32,946 nt of DNA from positions 1-32,946 of the forward strand of contig JAFSOV010000017.1 in the NCBI GenBank assembly GCA_017443235.1, given 5' to 3'. Below are positions 8,091-16,500 of the stretch, in pieces. Position numbers and translations under genes: made by a program. The stretch's first letter is position 1; the number at the start of each line of letters is the position of its first letter. This DNA is from Alphaproteobacteria bacterium (lineage in GTDB: Bacteria > Pseudomonadota > Alphaproteobacteria > Rs-D84). The notes under the pieces were generated by a model, which was not told the DNA's origin, ran no database searches, and saw nothing but the letters and a program-made list of their open reading frames with translations.

Positions 8091-9599
8091 ATGTTTACAA
8101 AGTGCAAAACAAAATGTCAGGCAGATAAAAACCTGTGGATACGAAATAATGTCTTTTATTTTATGGTCGAAATACCACGAAAAAACGGCAAAAGACGGTA
8201 TTTTTGTAAATCTTTGCATACGACCAATTATTACGAAGCACAAGAAAGGGCCAAGATTATGGTAAAAAGTTTAAATTCAAACAATATTGAAGCCAAGACG
8301 TATATCCACCTGGCCCAGACAGTCATAAATAAATTAAAATTTGATGAATTCGATGAAAAAGTTGATGTCGGTGGGCAGACCATAATTCAACATCAAAAAT
8401 CTTTATCACAACAAAACGACCCTGAAACAGTCCAAGAATTAGTTAATATTGCATCCAAACTTAGTGCCATAACACAATCCACACTGGATGATGATGATAT
8501 TAAAAAAATCACAGAAATTGTTAATATTGCCGTTGCAGCACAATTACAAAACATGGTAAAAAGTGGCAACTTCAAACCAAAAACAGCACCAGGTTCCAAT
8601 TACACCATTGAATACATCGTCGATTCCATGTTAAAAAAGGCCAACAACACCAAAGATGTTGCAACAAAACGTTATAACCGTATAAATAATTTATTAAATG
8701 GTGTCGGGTTGAAATTGACCGATAATTATTCAAAATTTTACACTGCCGAAATAATTCAAAAGATGTGTGATAATATCAAAGCATTAAACGTTAAAGGCAG
8801 TGTTAAACGCACTTACACCAGGGAAATTAAAAATATAATAATGCACGCACACAACCTGGACCCAGATACATATAAAACCAATTTGATAAATGTAATCCCT
8901 GAATTCAAAAAAACATCCAAAGACGAAATTGACCCACACTGGCCTTACTCCGATGATGAATTGAAACAGATATTTAACCCAGCCAACGATTATTTTAAAA
9001 AGAACCCTGATGTTTTTTGGACCACCTTAATCGGATTGTTCGTTGGTGCAAGATGTAATGCAGCAATCACATTACAATATGCAGATATAATAAATGTGGA
9101 TGGTATCGATTGTATCAAGTTCCAAGATACCCACCCAATCAAACAGTTAAAAAATGCAGCAACGCATCGCACTGTGCCAATCCCACTGCAATTATTAAAC
9201 CTTGGATTTGTTGACTACGTAAAGCGCCAACAAGCCAAATCAAATGCACAACCAACTGATTTTATATTTCCAAAGTGTCAAACCAGTTCAGGCCAATATA
9301 ATAATAAGTTCACCACACGTGGATTTATTAAATACATCAACGACATCGGCATAACCAAAAACAACCCACATAAATTGGATTTCCACTCATTGCGTAAAAA
9401 TGCCAATTTGTGTTTGGAATCAAAAGCAGTTCCAGAAACATTTATCAACGATATTATCGGTTGGGAAGGTCGAAGCACACGTCAACAATCATACTCCAAC
9501 CACGATTTGCAAAAAATCAAAGTCCAGGCCGATAAACTGTGTTATGACTTTTTACAACCTGAATTTGACCAATGGAAAATTATCATGGTCAATAAATAA
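8091..9599 (+). CDS. int: Tyrosine-recombinase integrase of the element
   Basis: About 502 aa. It would cut and rejoin DNA at the tRNA-Gln attachment sites. The catalytic domain (last 220 residues) shows Arg I in GLFVGARCNAAI (R321), a Lys in LKNAATHR (K354), HSLR (H432, R435), W458 in GWEG at the His/Trp position, and the nucleophile Tyr in QQSYS (Y468). Residues 15-60 (LWIRNNVFYFMVEIPRKNGK ... LHTTNYYEAQERA) look like an arm-binding domain, and about 170-260 the core-binding domain. The frame extends upstream to TTG 8067; I chose ATG 8091 because it has AAAGGAT upstream. Its position next to the attachment site is usual for tRNA-targeting islands. Codon use is A/T-rich like the rest of the left half. 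Confidence 0.92.
   Translation: MFTKCKTKCQADKNLWIRNNVFYFMVEIPRKNGKRRYFCKSLHTTNYYEAQERAKIMVKSLNSNNIEAKTYIHLAQTVINKLKFDEFDEKVDVGGQTIIQHQKSLSQQNDPETVQELVNIASKLSAITQSTLDDDDIKKITEIVNIAVAAQLQNMVKSGNFKPKTAPGSNYTIEYIVDSMLKKANNTKDVATKRYNRINNLLNGVGLKLTDNYSKFYTAEIIQKMCDNIKALNVKGSVKRTYTREIKNIIMHAHNLDPDTYKTNLINVIPEFKKTSKDEIDPHWPYSDDELKQIFNPANDYFKKNPDVFWTTLIGLFVGARCNAAITLQYADIINVDGIDCIKFQDTHPIKQLKNAATHRTVPIPLQLLNLGFVDYVKRQQAKSNAQPTDFIFPKCQTSSGQYNNKFTTRGFIKYINDIGITKNNPHKLDFHSLRKNANLCLESKAVPETFINDIIGWEGRSTRQQSYSNHDLQKIKVQADKLCYDFLQPEFDQWKIIMVNK
8094..8123 (+). repeat. Imperfect direct repeat near left end (possible integrase arm site)
   Basis: Matches 18041-18071 at all but about four positions including one gap; shared ends are TTTACAAA and TGTCAGGCA. 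It overlaps the first codons of the integrase. Confidence 0.45.
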
Positions 9600-9641
9600 C
9601 CTGCGCTGGTAAAAACACAAAAAAACGCGCTTATGGGGGGA

Positions 9642-10097
9642 TTACTTGTTATTTTTGGTGTTTTTCAGTGAAAGACACGGCATTGCGCGTCTGAAATATG
9701 TTAAGAAATGCGAAATGTTATACCCCCTTTTATCTGGACGATTAGCAAATTTGGAATCAGTTGCTTTTACATAATAATTATACATATCAAGGTGTATATT
9801 TTTGATTGCCGATTCACCATCTGGGGTTAAGGTTATGGTTGTCCCTTTGTTATAACAAACTAAATTGTGGCCTTTTAATTTTTTTATTGCCGCATTAACT
9901 GCACCATGAGATACCTTATATCTTTTTTCTATTTCTGTTGGCGTAGTTAATTTTTCAAACCAAACACTATGCAAAATTTTTATTGCACAAAGATTTAGGC
10001 CGAATTGATTTATGTGTGCATTTTGCGTAAAAAACGAATCGAAAAATCGTTCCAATTGCATAAAATATTCAAAAAATTCTACAAAATCTTCGTTCAT
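9642..10097 (-). CDS. Winged-helix (MarR-like) regulator of the element
   Basis: 151 aa. Residues 45-95 form a winged helix: TTPTEIEKRYKVSHGAVNAAIKKLKGHNLV followed by a wing ending TITLTPDGESAI, a MarR/PadR-like arrangement. N-terminal residues 1-35 are helical and rich in Phe and Asp/Glu, likely for dimerisation. It faces the integrase tail to tail and diverges from the element's rightward genes, a position typical of a control switch. Two copies of a GTCA/TGAC dyad lie just upstream of its ATG (10113-10145) and are good candidate binding sites. No close named relative is recognised. Confidence 0.65.
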   Translation of the reverse strand: MNEDFVEFFEYFMQLERFFDSFFTQNAHINQFGLNLCAIKILHSVWFEKLTTPTEIEKRYKVSHGAVNAAIKKLKGHNLVCYNKGTTITLTPDGESAIKNIHLDMYNYYVKATDSKFANRPDKRGYNISHFLTYFRRAMPCLSLKNTKNNK

Positions 10098-10112
10098 TTT
10101 TCGTTTTTTAAA

Positions 10113-10145
10113 GTCATTTTTGACAAACGCGATGTCATTTTTGAC
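10113..10145. promoter_or_regulatory. Twin operator: two 12-bp dyads spaced two helical turns
   Basis: GTCATTTTTGAC occurs at 10113-10124 and again at 10134-10145, a centre-to-centre distance of 21 bp. Each copy is itself an inverted repeat (GTCA/TGAC). It sits 15 nt upstream of the regulator's ATG, where a dimer pair could block transcription. Confidence 0.55.
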
Positions 10146-10343
10146 TTATTGTATTTTAAAACACCGCAAAAATCAAGAGGTTGGTAAAAATATAATTTTT
10201 ATACATAATTTTTTGAAAAAATTTTTTTAAATTTATTTGCAAAAACAGCAAATAATTAAATTGAAAAAACGACTATTTTCCACACAATATAAATATATAA
10301 AAAAATAAAAACGTCGAACCAAGAGGTGCTAAAAAAGAAATAA

Positions 10344-10427
10344 ATGAAAAAATACGAAATCAGAACGCTTCATATTGTAATCATTTATTCATCCAAAGTA
10401 AAGAAAAAAGAAGTAAAGAAAATTTAG
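10344..10427 (+). CDS. Possible 27-codon leader peptide
   Basis: ATG at 10344 opens a 27-residue basic peptide (begins MKKYEIRTLHIVIIYSSKVK) ending in TAG at 10425. AGAGGTGC lies about 14 nt upstream. Its stop codon lies inside the first arm of the hairpin at 10424-10476, an arrangement known from translation-coupled leaders. Too short to judge by composition; offered as a candidate only. Confidence 0.25.
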   Translation: MKKYEIRTLHIVIIYSSKVKKKEVKKI

Positions 10428-10476
10428 GTGCAAATCCACTGAACCGCCAAGAACGGAGGTGCCTTTTGCAACCTAA
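10424..10476 (+). ncRNA. Folded leader segment before the 111-aa gene
   Basis: Outer stem TTAGGT-GCAAA pairs with TTTGC-A-ACCTAA (11 bp, one bulge). An inner hairpin CAC..CCG/CGG..GTG has the loop CCAAGAA. It ends 47 nt before the ATG at 10523. The pairing is seen; function is unknown. Confidence 0.4.
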
Positions 10477-10522
10477 TCCCAAGAACCAGAAATTTAAAAC
10501 CTATATATAAAGGTTAGAACAA

Positions 10523-10858
10523 ATGAAAGATAAAAGAAAAAAAATTGATGCAAAATATCAAACGATATATGCATTTAGAAATTTTGATTTCGGCAGTATT
10601 CCCACAGAAGCCAGAAAGGACTTTATGCAAATATATGGGGAATTCCAATCCGGATTCAAACCGGGTTTTCCTACAAAACAATCTTTGCAACGTGCTTGCG
10701 ATTTACTGTTGTATGGCAAACCAAAGAATGATGCTGAAAAAAATGCATTAAAAGACATTAAACGTGTATGGCGATGCAAAAATTTGGTAAACGATGCAAA
10801 AAGTGAATATTGTTATGTGGTTAATGACATTCTTGACAAAACTTGGGCCGAACCATAG
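10523..10858 (+). CDS. Unknown element protein, 111 aa
   Basis: Not recognised. The product is soluble, basic, and mostly helical in style (PTEARKDFMQIYGEFQSGFK, then QSLQRACDLLLYG). The middle resembles a small DNA-binding or helper protein, but no motif is decisive. The start ATG at 10523 has AAAGG about 10 nt upstream. It lies first in the rightward group leading to the Rep-like gene, so a role in replication or its control is possible from context alone. Confidence 0.55.
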   Translation: MKDKRKKIDAKYQTIYAFRNFDFGSIPTEARKDFMQIYGEFQSGFKPGFPTKQSLQRACDLLLYGKPKNDAEKNALKDIKRVWRCKNLVNDAKSEYCYVVNDILDKTWAEP

Positions 10859-11026
10859 ATGATGACGTAATAACAAATCATCATAAATATGAACTTGCGT
10901 TATATTTTTTGATTCGACACCCCGGAGCAATGTCAGCAGTCCAAAAACTGTCAAAATTACGTTGCAAAGTCAGAAAACAACTAAACTTACCCACTACAGC
11001 ATATGTTGGGTTTTAATGAACAATAC

Positions 11027-11054
11027 GCCCCTGGTGCCGTTGTGGCGCCGGGGC
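11027..11054. other. Strong GC hairpin between unknown genes
   Basis: GCCCC-t-GGTGCC / GGCGCC-GGGGC with a 5-nt loop GTTGT: 11 pairs in an otherwise AT-rich stretch. No T-run follows on either strand, so it is not a standard terminator. It lies about 530 bp upstream of the HUH Rep-like gene and is one of two candidates for a nick-site or recognition hairpin. Confidence 0.45.
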
Positions 11055-11074
11055 AAACACAAAAGGTTAATAAC

Positions 11075-11374
11075 ATGGAAAGAAAAATTGACCGATTGGT
11101 CAAAACTATTGGTAAAACAATTATTGTTGAATTACTGGGAGTCAAAACTTCAGATTGTGAAAACGAGTTGTTCAAACGAAAATACATACAGAAAGGCAGA
11201 GTTAGACCTTACACATCTAATTCCATTGATTTGAAAGTTAATGGTTTAATTCGATTGCGCCGCATGGGTGTAATCCGTGATGTGTTGGTTAACATTTTAG
11301 AATCCAAATGGCTTGACGACAACATTCGATATCAGGCCAAACTGTATATCATGTGGATTGACAGTAAACGATAA
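11075..11374 (+). CDS. Unknown small basic protein of the element, 99 aa
   Basis: Not recognised. A basic protein with a possible helix-turn-helix: ERKIDRLVKTIGKTIIVELL (2-21), then IDLKVNGLIRLRRMGVIRDVLVNILE (about 51-76). The open frame reaches back to ATG 11003, but I chose ATG 11075: it has AAAGG eight nt upstream, while the longer version would include the GC hairpin at 11027-11054. It lies in the same direction as the 111-aa gene and the Rep-like gene, and may be an accessory or copy-control protein. Confidence 0.55.
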   Translation: MERKIDRLVKTIGKTIIVELLGVKTSDCENELFKRKYIQKGRVRPYTSNSIDLKVNGLIRLRRMGVIRDVLVNILESKWLDDNIRYQAKLYIMWIDSKR

Positions 11375-11388
11375 TATTGACCATGAAA

Positions 11389-11425
11389 AAATATTTTTTG
11401 GGGGGCAACCCCCAAAAAACATATT
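11389..11425. repeat. Perfect palindromic hairpin before the Rep-like gene
   Basis: TTTTTTGGGGG (11394-11404) pairs with CCCCCAAAAAA (11409-11419) across a 4-nt GCAA loop; with one bulge the stem extends to AATA/TATT. The T-run lies on the 5' side, so it is not a terminator on the plus strand, and on the minus strand the hairpin is followed by A. A replication-origin hairpin is a possible explanation. The 160 bp between it and the Rep gene hold nothing else convincing. Confidence 0.5.
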
Positions 11426-11588
11426 CTATTACATATATGGCGTTTCGGTTGTTGCTGGGTTGAACCATACCGCTATGACCGAAATGTCTGTTCGGACCTT
11501 ACAGAAAGCAAAAAAAATCAAACTTTTGCTTTGTTTAAAATTATACCCCAATCCACCTATATCAATGTAATAAAAGAAAGTAAAAACA

Positions 11589-12140
11589 ATGAATAAAACT
11601 AATTTATATCCTAACACCGATACAACTGATTATACCCAAAACGCCTTGGAATACTGGTTCAACACGTATAATCCACAATACTTTCTTACTGTTCAATTTC
11701 CCATCCACCAAAGGACACCTAACTTGCATTTGTCCAACAGACGCTTGCATAAGGTAATGTTGAAATTCGAAAAAATTATCCTTGGTAAACACTGGTATCG
11801 CAAACACATCCCATTCATTGTCATTGCTGAACATGGTAAAACATCATCCAATTGGCATTACCACGTATTGATTTATGATTGCAATTTTGATTTTTTTCAA
11901 GTTCAACAGGTATTTCAACAGGCGTCGGAGCAATTACACCTACCACACGAAGTATTGTTGGTAAAACCGATTTACAGCAATGGGGTCAATGGTTATTCAT
12001 CCAAAGAAATTGTATCTGACTTGCATTACCACTTTGACACAGACCGCATCATTACATCTGAAATCTTGTTCGACCTTCCACGGAAATCACCAACGCATAT
12101 CCCACAATCACAGAAACAGGTCCAGAATCACAGAAAATAA
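11589..12140 (+). CDS. HUH-superfamily replication initiator / nicking protein (Rep-like)
   Basis: 183 aa. Three motifs of single-Tyr HUH Rep endonucleases appear in order and at usual spacing: motif I YFLTVQFP (31-38), motif II EHGK...WHYHVLI (81-95, metal ligands H90 and H92, acid E81), and motif III YSSKE (136-140; Y136 nucleophile, K139), the YxxK form. Such proteins nick one strand at an origin hairpin and start rolling-circle replication or transfer. No helicase domain follows, so host helicase would be needed. Two strong hairpins lie upstream (11027, 11389). A bidirectional terminator follows at 12211. The HUH call is from motifs; it could also serve as a small relaxase or transposase-like nickase. 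Confidence 0.75.
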   Translation: MNKTNLYPNTDTTDYTQNALEYWFNTYNPQYFLTVQFPIHQRTPNLHLSNRRLHKVMLKFEKIILGKHWYRKHIPFIVIAEHGKTSSNWHYHVLIYDCNFDFFQVQQVFQQASEQLHLPHEVLLVKPIYSNGVNGYSSKEIVSDLHYHFDTDRIITSEILFDLPRKSPTHIPQSQKQVQNHRK

Positions 12141-12210
12141 AAATTTGACAACTTATACATCAGTCAAAATTGGAGCAATTCTGGACCAACTTTGAACACA
12201 GTAATTAAAA

Positions 12211-12241
12211 ACCACCAATTTTTATCTTGGCGGTCTTTTTT
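12211..12241. terminator. Bidirectional terminator between convergent genes
   Basis: ACCACCAA/TTGGCGGT stem followed by T6 on the plus strand. On the minus strand the mismatch becomes a G-U pair (ACCGCCAA/TTGGTGGT) and T5 follows. It separates the Rep-like gene from the leftward small-gene operon, and overlaps the stop of the 46-aa gene. Confidence 0.6.
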
Positions 12242-12380
12242 ATGCATTAATTATATTTACAGACATCGCAATATTATTATCTTTTAACTTTTGTCTGGCT
12301 TGGCATGCTTGGTCATATCGAAAATAAATTTCAGGTAAAGTAATCCCATTCGCAACTAATTTAAAGCATGTGCAATTCAT
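12240..12380 (-). CDS. Unknown 46-aa protein (small gene)
   Basis: ATG at 12380 opens 46 codons (MNCTCFKLVANGITLPEIYF...) to TAA at 12242-12240. The ribosome site AAGGGGG is very strong and 10 nt separate it from the preceding stop, so it reads as the last gene of a four-gene minus-strand operon. Not recognised; Cys at 3, 5 and 26. The tail is charged and helical (DQACQARQKLKDNNIAM). Confidence 0.6.
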   Translation of the reverse strand: MNCTCFKLVANGITLPEIYFRYDQACQARQKLKDNNIAMSVNIINA

Positions 12381-12390
12381 ATCATCCCCC

Positions 12391-12630
12391 TTATTGTAAA
12401 ATTAAAACTTCTTTTTTATCTGTATCTGAATCAGTATCATCATCGTCATCATCCACATCAACTAATTTATCCATACGATGATAACTACTGTATTCCACAT
12501 ACCCAGTATCAATATCTTTAATTTCTTTGCATACGGTGGTGTTCCAATAATCCCCATAGTTATATGCAAATTCAACTTCCATATCATCTGGGTAAAATGA
12601 TAATTCACTAATAAGTTCACTTACTGTCAT
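12391..12630 (-). CDS. Small acidic protein, phage/mobile-element type, 79 aa
   Basis: The N-terminus MTVSELISELSFYPDDMEVEF matches a layout very common in phage and plasmid small proteins (MTVxELIxxLxxxPxDxEV). The tail carries a run of seven Asp (DVDDDDDDTDSDTDKKE). No enzymatic motif. AAAGG lies upstream of the ATG. It is third in the operon 13294 > 12240. Function unknown. Confidence 0.65.
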   Translation of the reverse strand: MTVSELISELSFYPDDMEVEFAYNYGDYWNTTVCKEIKDIDTGYVEYSSYHRMDKLVDVDDDDDDTDSDTDKKEVLILQ

Positions 12631-12688
12631 TTTTTTATTCCTTTGGTTTGGTGGTAATTATTTATTAACTATTTATTTGATATAGTTT

Positions 12689-13015
12689 TCAATATTCATC
12701 ACTACGCATAATGGTTAAAACCCTTGTTGTTATATCTGGATTACTGGGGTCATCAGAACCATATTCCATAGTTTTATCGTAATAATCTATCTTAAAAAAA
12801 TAATTAACCCCATTATGTTCAACACGGCCAAAATCATGTTCTTTATATGGGTCATTTGCTGCATTAAAAGAATCAAAATTTTGAATCTTTTTCAACAACA
12901 ACATCTGTTCGGTTAAAGGTAAAACACAAACACCCCTGATTAAAACAACTTTATTATCACCAGGGGACCAAATGTGTTTACGTAAATTATCGTTCAGTTC
13001 GGCAATAGTGTTCAT
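12689..13015 (-). CDS. DUF3768 family protein
   Basis: A 108-aa protein that fits DUF3768 closely: IAELNDNLRKH at the start, VLIRGVCVLP, then FNAANDPYKEHDFGRVEHNG, FFKIDYYDKTMEYGSDDPSN and TRVLTIM near the end. I associate the family with alphaproteobacterial mobile DNA and plasmids; its function is not established. Its ATG follows directly on the TAA of the 92-aa gene (TAAATG), so the two are translationally coupled. Confidence 0.85.
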   Translation of the reverse strand: MNTIAELNDNLRKHIWSPGDNKVVLIRGVCVLPLTEQMLLLKKIQNFDSFNAANDPYKEHDFGRVEHNGVNYFFKIDYYDKTMEYGSDDPSNPDITTRVLTIMRSDEY

Positions 13016-13294
13016 TTATGCAACTCTTGATTCCATAACGAATTTGTTAAACTGACGCAATCCACATCTAACGGCTCTGGATTTCATACGACCACGGACA
13101 TAATGTTCACCACCGTCAAAGTATCGTGGTAAGACATCAGATATAGAATCTGCTAATTGTTCCATTGTCTTATTTTCCCATTGGCATACATATTTTACAC
13201 CGGTCAAATAATCGAACACTGTGGAAGGTTGATTATTAGCTGTAAATAATGCATATCCATTGTTAATTAACCAATTTTTAAAGTTTTTTGTCAT
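13016..13294 (-). CDS. Unknown 92-aa protein resembling a stand-alone core-binding domain
   Basis: The frame reaches 13360, but I choose ATG 13294, which has AGAGG eight nt upstream. The helical layout FKNWLINNGYALFT ... STVFDYLTGVKYVCQW ... LADSISDVLPRYFDGG ... SRAVRCGLRQFNKFVM resembles the SAM-like N-terminal core-binding domain of tyrosine recombinases, without the catalytic part. It could modulate the integrase or act alone; this is inference from pattern only. It is first in a minus-strand operon whose start lies within a 10-bp inverted repeat that covers part of the ribosome site. Confidence 0.5.
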   Translation of the reverse strand: MTKNFKNWLINNGYALFTANNQPSTVFDYLTGVKYVCQWENKTMEQLADSISDVLPRYFDGGEHYVRGRMKSRAVRCGLRQFNKFVMESRVA

Positions 13295-13331
13295 GATTAT
13301 ACCTCTTTGTTTTATCATTACAGGTATAATC
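13295..13331 (-). promoter_or_regulatory. Inverted repeat that hides the ribosome site of the small-gene operon
   Basis: GATTATACCT (13295-13304) and AGGTATAATC (13322-13331) are perfect 10-bp arms with a 17-nt spacer. In the minus-strand mRNA the arm next to the ATG at 13294 contains the AGG of the AGAGG ribosome site. It could be an RNA hairpin controlling translation or a DNA operator. Confidence 0.45.
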
Positions 13332-13358
13332 CTACCGTGTAAAAATTGCTTTGCACAC

Positions 13359-13426
13359 AAAAAAAATGGCTAAAATTCGCCTTTTTTTAATAATTTACTA
13401 TATTGGAGAAATAGTTTTTATGCCAA
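13359..13426 (-). promoter_or_regulatory. Promoter followed at once by a terminator-like hairpin
   Basis: Minus-strand -35 TTGGCA (13426-13421), 18-bp spacer, -10 TATAGT (13402-13397), start near 13390. The first transcribed bases form GGC-gaatttta-GCC flanked by A-run and T-run (13388-13359), a possible attenuator. The 232 bp between the 92-aa gene and the cargo hold no other gene. Confidence 0.35.
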
Positions 13427-13526
13427 TATGATAAATGGATATTCCCTAGGGTGCTAAGGTCTAATTAAAACATTCCATATCATTCTAAATTCATTTAATC
13501 GGTAAAGAATCATTTTGATGTTGTTT

Positions 13527-16500
13527 CTATTTTTTCCATTTCTGGTAATACCATGCTTCGACCTTATCTTGGACATTCGATGTTGGGGTAATAGAGTGCG
13601 CTTCACGTTCAGTTATTTCTCCGAGATATCGCTCATAAGTGTCTTTGTCCATAGTCTCTCTTACTTTCCAACCATCTTTCCGCAAAGCGTGTTGCACGTC
13701 TTCAGATGCATCACTAATAGAAAATTCTGTTCCGAGAATAGGTGATTTCGCGGTTATGATGTTAGCATCCGTATTACCATGAGATAGTATTCTTTTAGTG
13801 TCATTCAATTCATATCCAAAATTTGGTACTGCATTTTGCATTGTCGTTCCCTGCAAACCGTAATTAGGCATAACGGCATCGATATGATGACCTAATATCT
13901 CATGTTTCACAGTTCCAATAGTTTCTTCAACATCTTCTCCCAAATAATAATGAGTATTCATTCTTATAGCACCTTGTCCATTAGTCGCTCCTTGTTGCCC
14001 GGTAAAAGGGTTATAGTATGTTTGAATAGAAACACCTTTCCCTTGGGGAAATATATCAGAATTTAGTTTAACTTCAATATCGTTCAAAAACTCAGCATAA
14101 AGTCGTTCATCATTCTTGACAACATCCCAGTTTCTTACATATAACGCAAGGTTTGGGTCTTCTGCTAAAGTTTTTAACATAGTATCATCCATGTATTGAA
14201 CATATTTATCTTTTATTTCTTGTGGAATTGCCTCCCACCAAACCATATTCTGTTTGTCGCCAACAGTTTTTTTAGCATCAGAAATTAATTCTTCGATATA
14301 ATACTTTTCATTAATTAATTCAACCGCTTCCGGTTTATAAGTCGTATCTAATTCGGCCAATCTTTTATCTATTTCTATAACACGCGGATTTGTACTTGCT
14401 GATGCTTGTTTTGCTTGTATTACCTGTGCTCTTTTTTGCTCAACTTGTCGGATTTGTTCGACTATCTGCTGTTGTGAACCATCATTAATAGCTTGTTGTT
14501 TTATTAACAAATCGCTCAATTCATCAGACAATTGTGTTATTTCATCATCGTATGTTTGCAACAAGGCGTTTCTTTCTGCGCGTAAGCTTCCTATTTCTTT
14601 CCATGTTTCTTCTGTATATGCTTTTTTACCACGAGTTTCTTTGCTTAATTCATCATATCTTTTTTGTAATTCCGAAATATAATCATCTTCTTCATCTTTA
14701 AAAACTTTTAATTTTTTTTGTAAGTTTTCTACATCGTAATAATTTGCAACATCCTCTCCGGGTGTCCATAAACCAGGATTTTCATATCGAATTTGTTTAA
14801 TTTGTTGTGATAATCTAGCTCTCTCGTCTAATACTTGCCTTACATCAGGATGCGCTTCATGCCATTTCCTAAATTCCACGTCATTACCAGGTGCTATAGC
14901 TCCAAAATCGTATTTGTGTAATAAATCGTTCATCTTTTCTGTTTGAATTTTATATTGAGTTAACAAATCATCAAGTTGTTTTGCGGCTGTTTCAAGTTTT
15001 TTGGCATCTTTTATTTTCAACGCTTCATCAACATGTTTACTTGCAGCAGTTAGTTTAGTACGTAGTTTGGCGGTGGATTTTACGAGTTTATCTGATTTCT
15101 TGGCGATTTTCCAACCAACGGAAGCAACCGTTGGTATTATCTGTAAACCAATACCAACCGCACGCCAAATCTGGTCGGAATTCCAAGAACCTTTTTCAAA
15201 TGTTCCACGTTTATTACTCTCAACCGTTTCACCACGTATCCCATTTTCTACAATTTTTGTGTAAAATTCTGCATCCGGTGGTATCAGGTCAAACAACCGT
15301 GCAAATTCTTCATCCGCGGTGGTTAATTCAGAATCCAGTAAACTATCTGATTGGTTAGCAAGTTCACGTAAATAATCTTTTATTAATTTTTCTGCACATG
15401 TCTGATTTTTACAATTTGCGGATTGTGTAAAGAATTTATCCGCCTTTTCATCAATACGCATTTGTGCAATCAGTTCTATTACAGACCCTGCTGTTTCTAT
15501 CCCAACACCGCCAAGAATTGCTATTGTTGGTGCGCTGGATGTCCCAAGTGTTCCAACCGTTATAACAATACCAACCACCGCACCACCTACAATTGCCGTA
15601 TAATTCAATCCGCGTTTTAATTTTGATGCCGAGGCTGATGCAGGTAATTCACATATATTTGTTTCAGAATTCCATTTTATTTGTTTGCATTCTGGACAAG
15701 ACATCGCATTCGCCGCACGAACAACTTCACATTGCTCTTTACCCAATCCTATACATTTTTTACCTGTAAATGTTCCACCAGAAACCATACAATCCAATGC
15801 TTGTTTCGCACCTTGGACATATTTACTTTTCCATTCGGATAAACTATCAAAGAAAAAGTCAACTGTACTGCCATTTATTGTACAAGTTATCATATCATCT
15901 GGGTCGGAGCGTCCCTTTAATTGCACAGTCACATATGTTTCCGCACAATCAAATTCAGTTATCTTTAATCCCGTTGATTCAACATATTTACGAATATAAT
16001 TATGTAGTTCTTGATTTCCCTGGGTTCGAATATCACTGGTTAGAAAATGACGACCATCTAAACCAAAAGCTGTGCGTTCATATGCCGTACCGTCGGCCCG
16101 TGTTCCGACATTTGCCGTTAATATACAATACGGTAAATTCGATGCATCCAATTTATAACCGGCGCCGGCCTCGTTAACACGACCATGTGCACCGGTTGAT
16201 AAAGTTGTTTTCCATGGTCCCCATGATGCCACATATCCACTGTGTGCTTTGGTAAGTCCGTTATTTATCATGACACATGCATTTTGTGTTGCGTTTTCAC
16301 AAATATCCCAACCGGCTTTTTCACGATTGTCTTTGCTTGTCGCAGGTTGAAGTTTATAACCATACACCGAGCAAATACCCGTTTTAAAATTACGATGATT
16401 TGTGGAATTGCTTGTTCCACGCGTATTATTAAATTTGAATTCATAAAAGATATTTTTATCTATGGCTTTGCATTGAACGTAATGTGTATTTGTTGATGTT

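Larger units (their letters stand above)
10098..10522. other. AT-rich control region of the element, candidate origin
   Basis: 425 bp without a gene over 60 codons. Besides the twin operator it holds a run almost entirely A/T (about 10186-10340), an 8-bp inverted repeat TTATTTGC/GCAAATAA (10233-10255), and TTTTCCACA (10276-10284), one mismatch from a DnaA box. A short frame (10344-10427) and a folded segment (10424-10476) follow. These are features of an origin or control region, but none is decisive. Confidence 0.35.

Noticed and set aside
10424..10476. Cobalamin-riboswitch-like words (GGTGCAAATCC, ACTGAACCGCC, AACGG)
   Set aside because: The upstream GGGAA element, the B12 box and the overall length are missing, and the next gene has no link to B12. 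The likeness is probably chance.
10748..10954. 68-codon minus frame after the 111-aa gene
   Set aside because: Antisense to the gene's end; no ribosome site or motif.
11003..11074. Longer start of the 99-aa gene
   Set aside because: It would encode the GC hairpin and has no ribosome site; ATG 11075 has one.
11372..11383. TAATATTGAC, near the TAATATTAC nick motif of circular ssDNA viruses
   Set aside because: It includes the stop codon of the 99-aa gene, is not in a hairpin loop, and has an extra base; too short to claim.
11313..11570. 85-codon frame across the 11389-11425 hairpin
   Set aside because: It overlaps the 99-aa gene out of frame, runs through the palindrome, has no ribosome site and no protein-like pattern.
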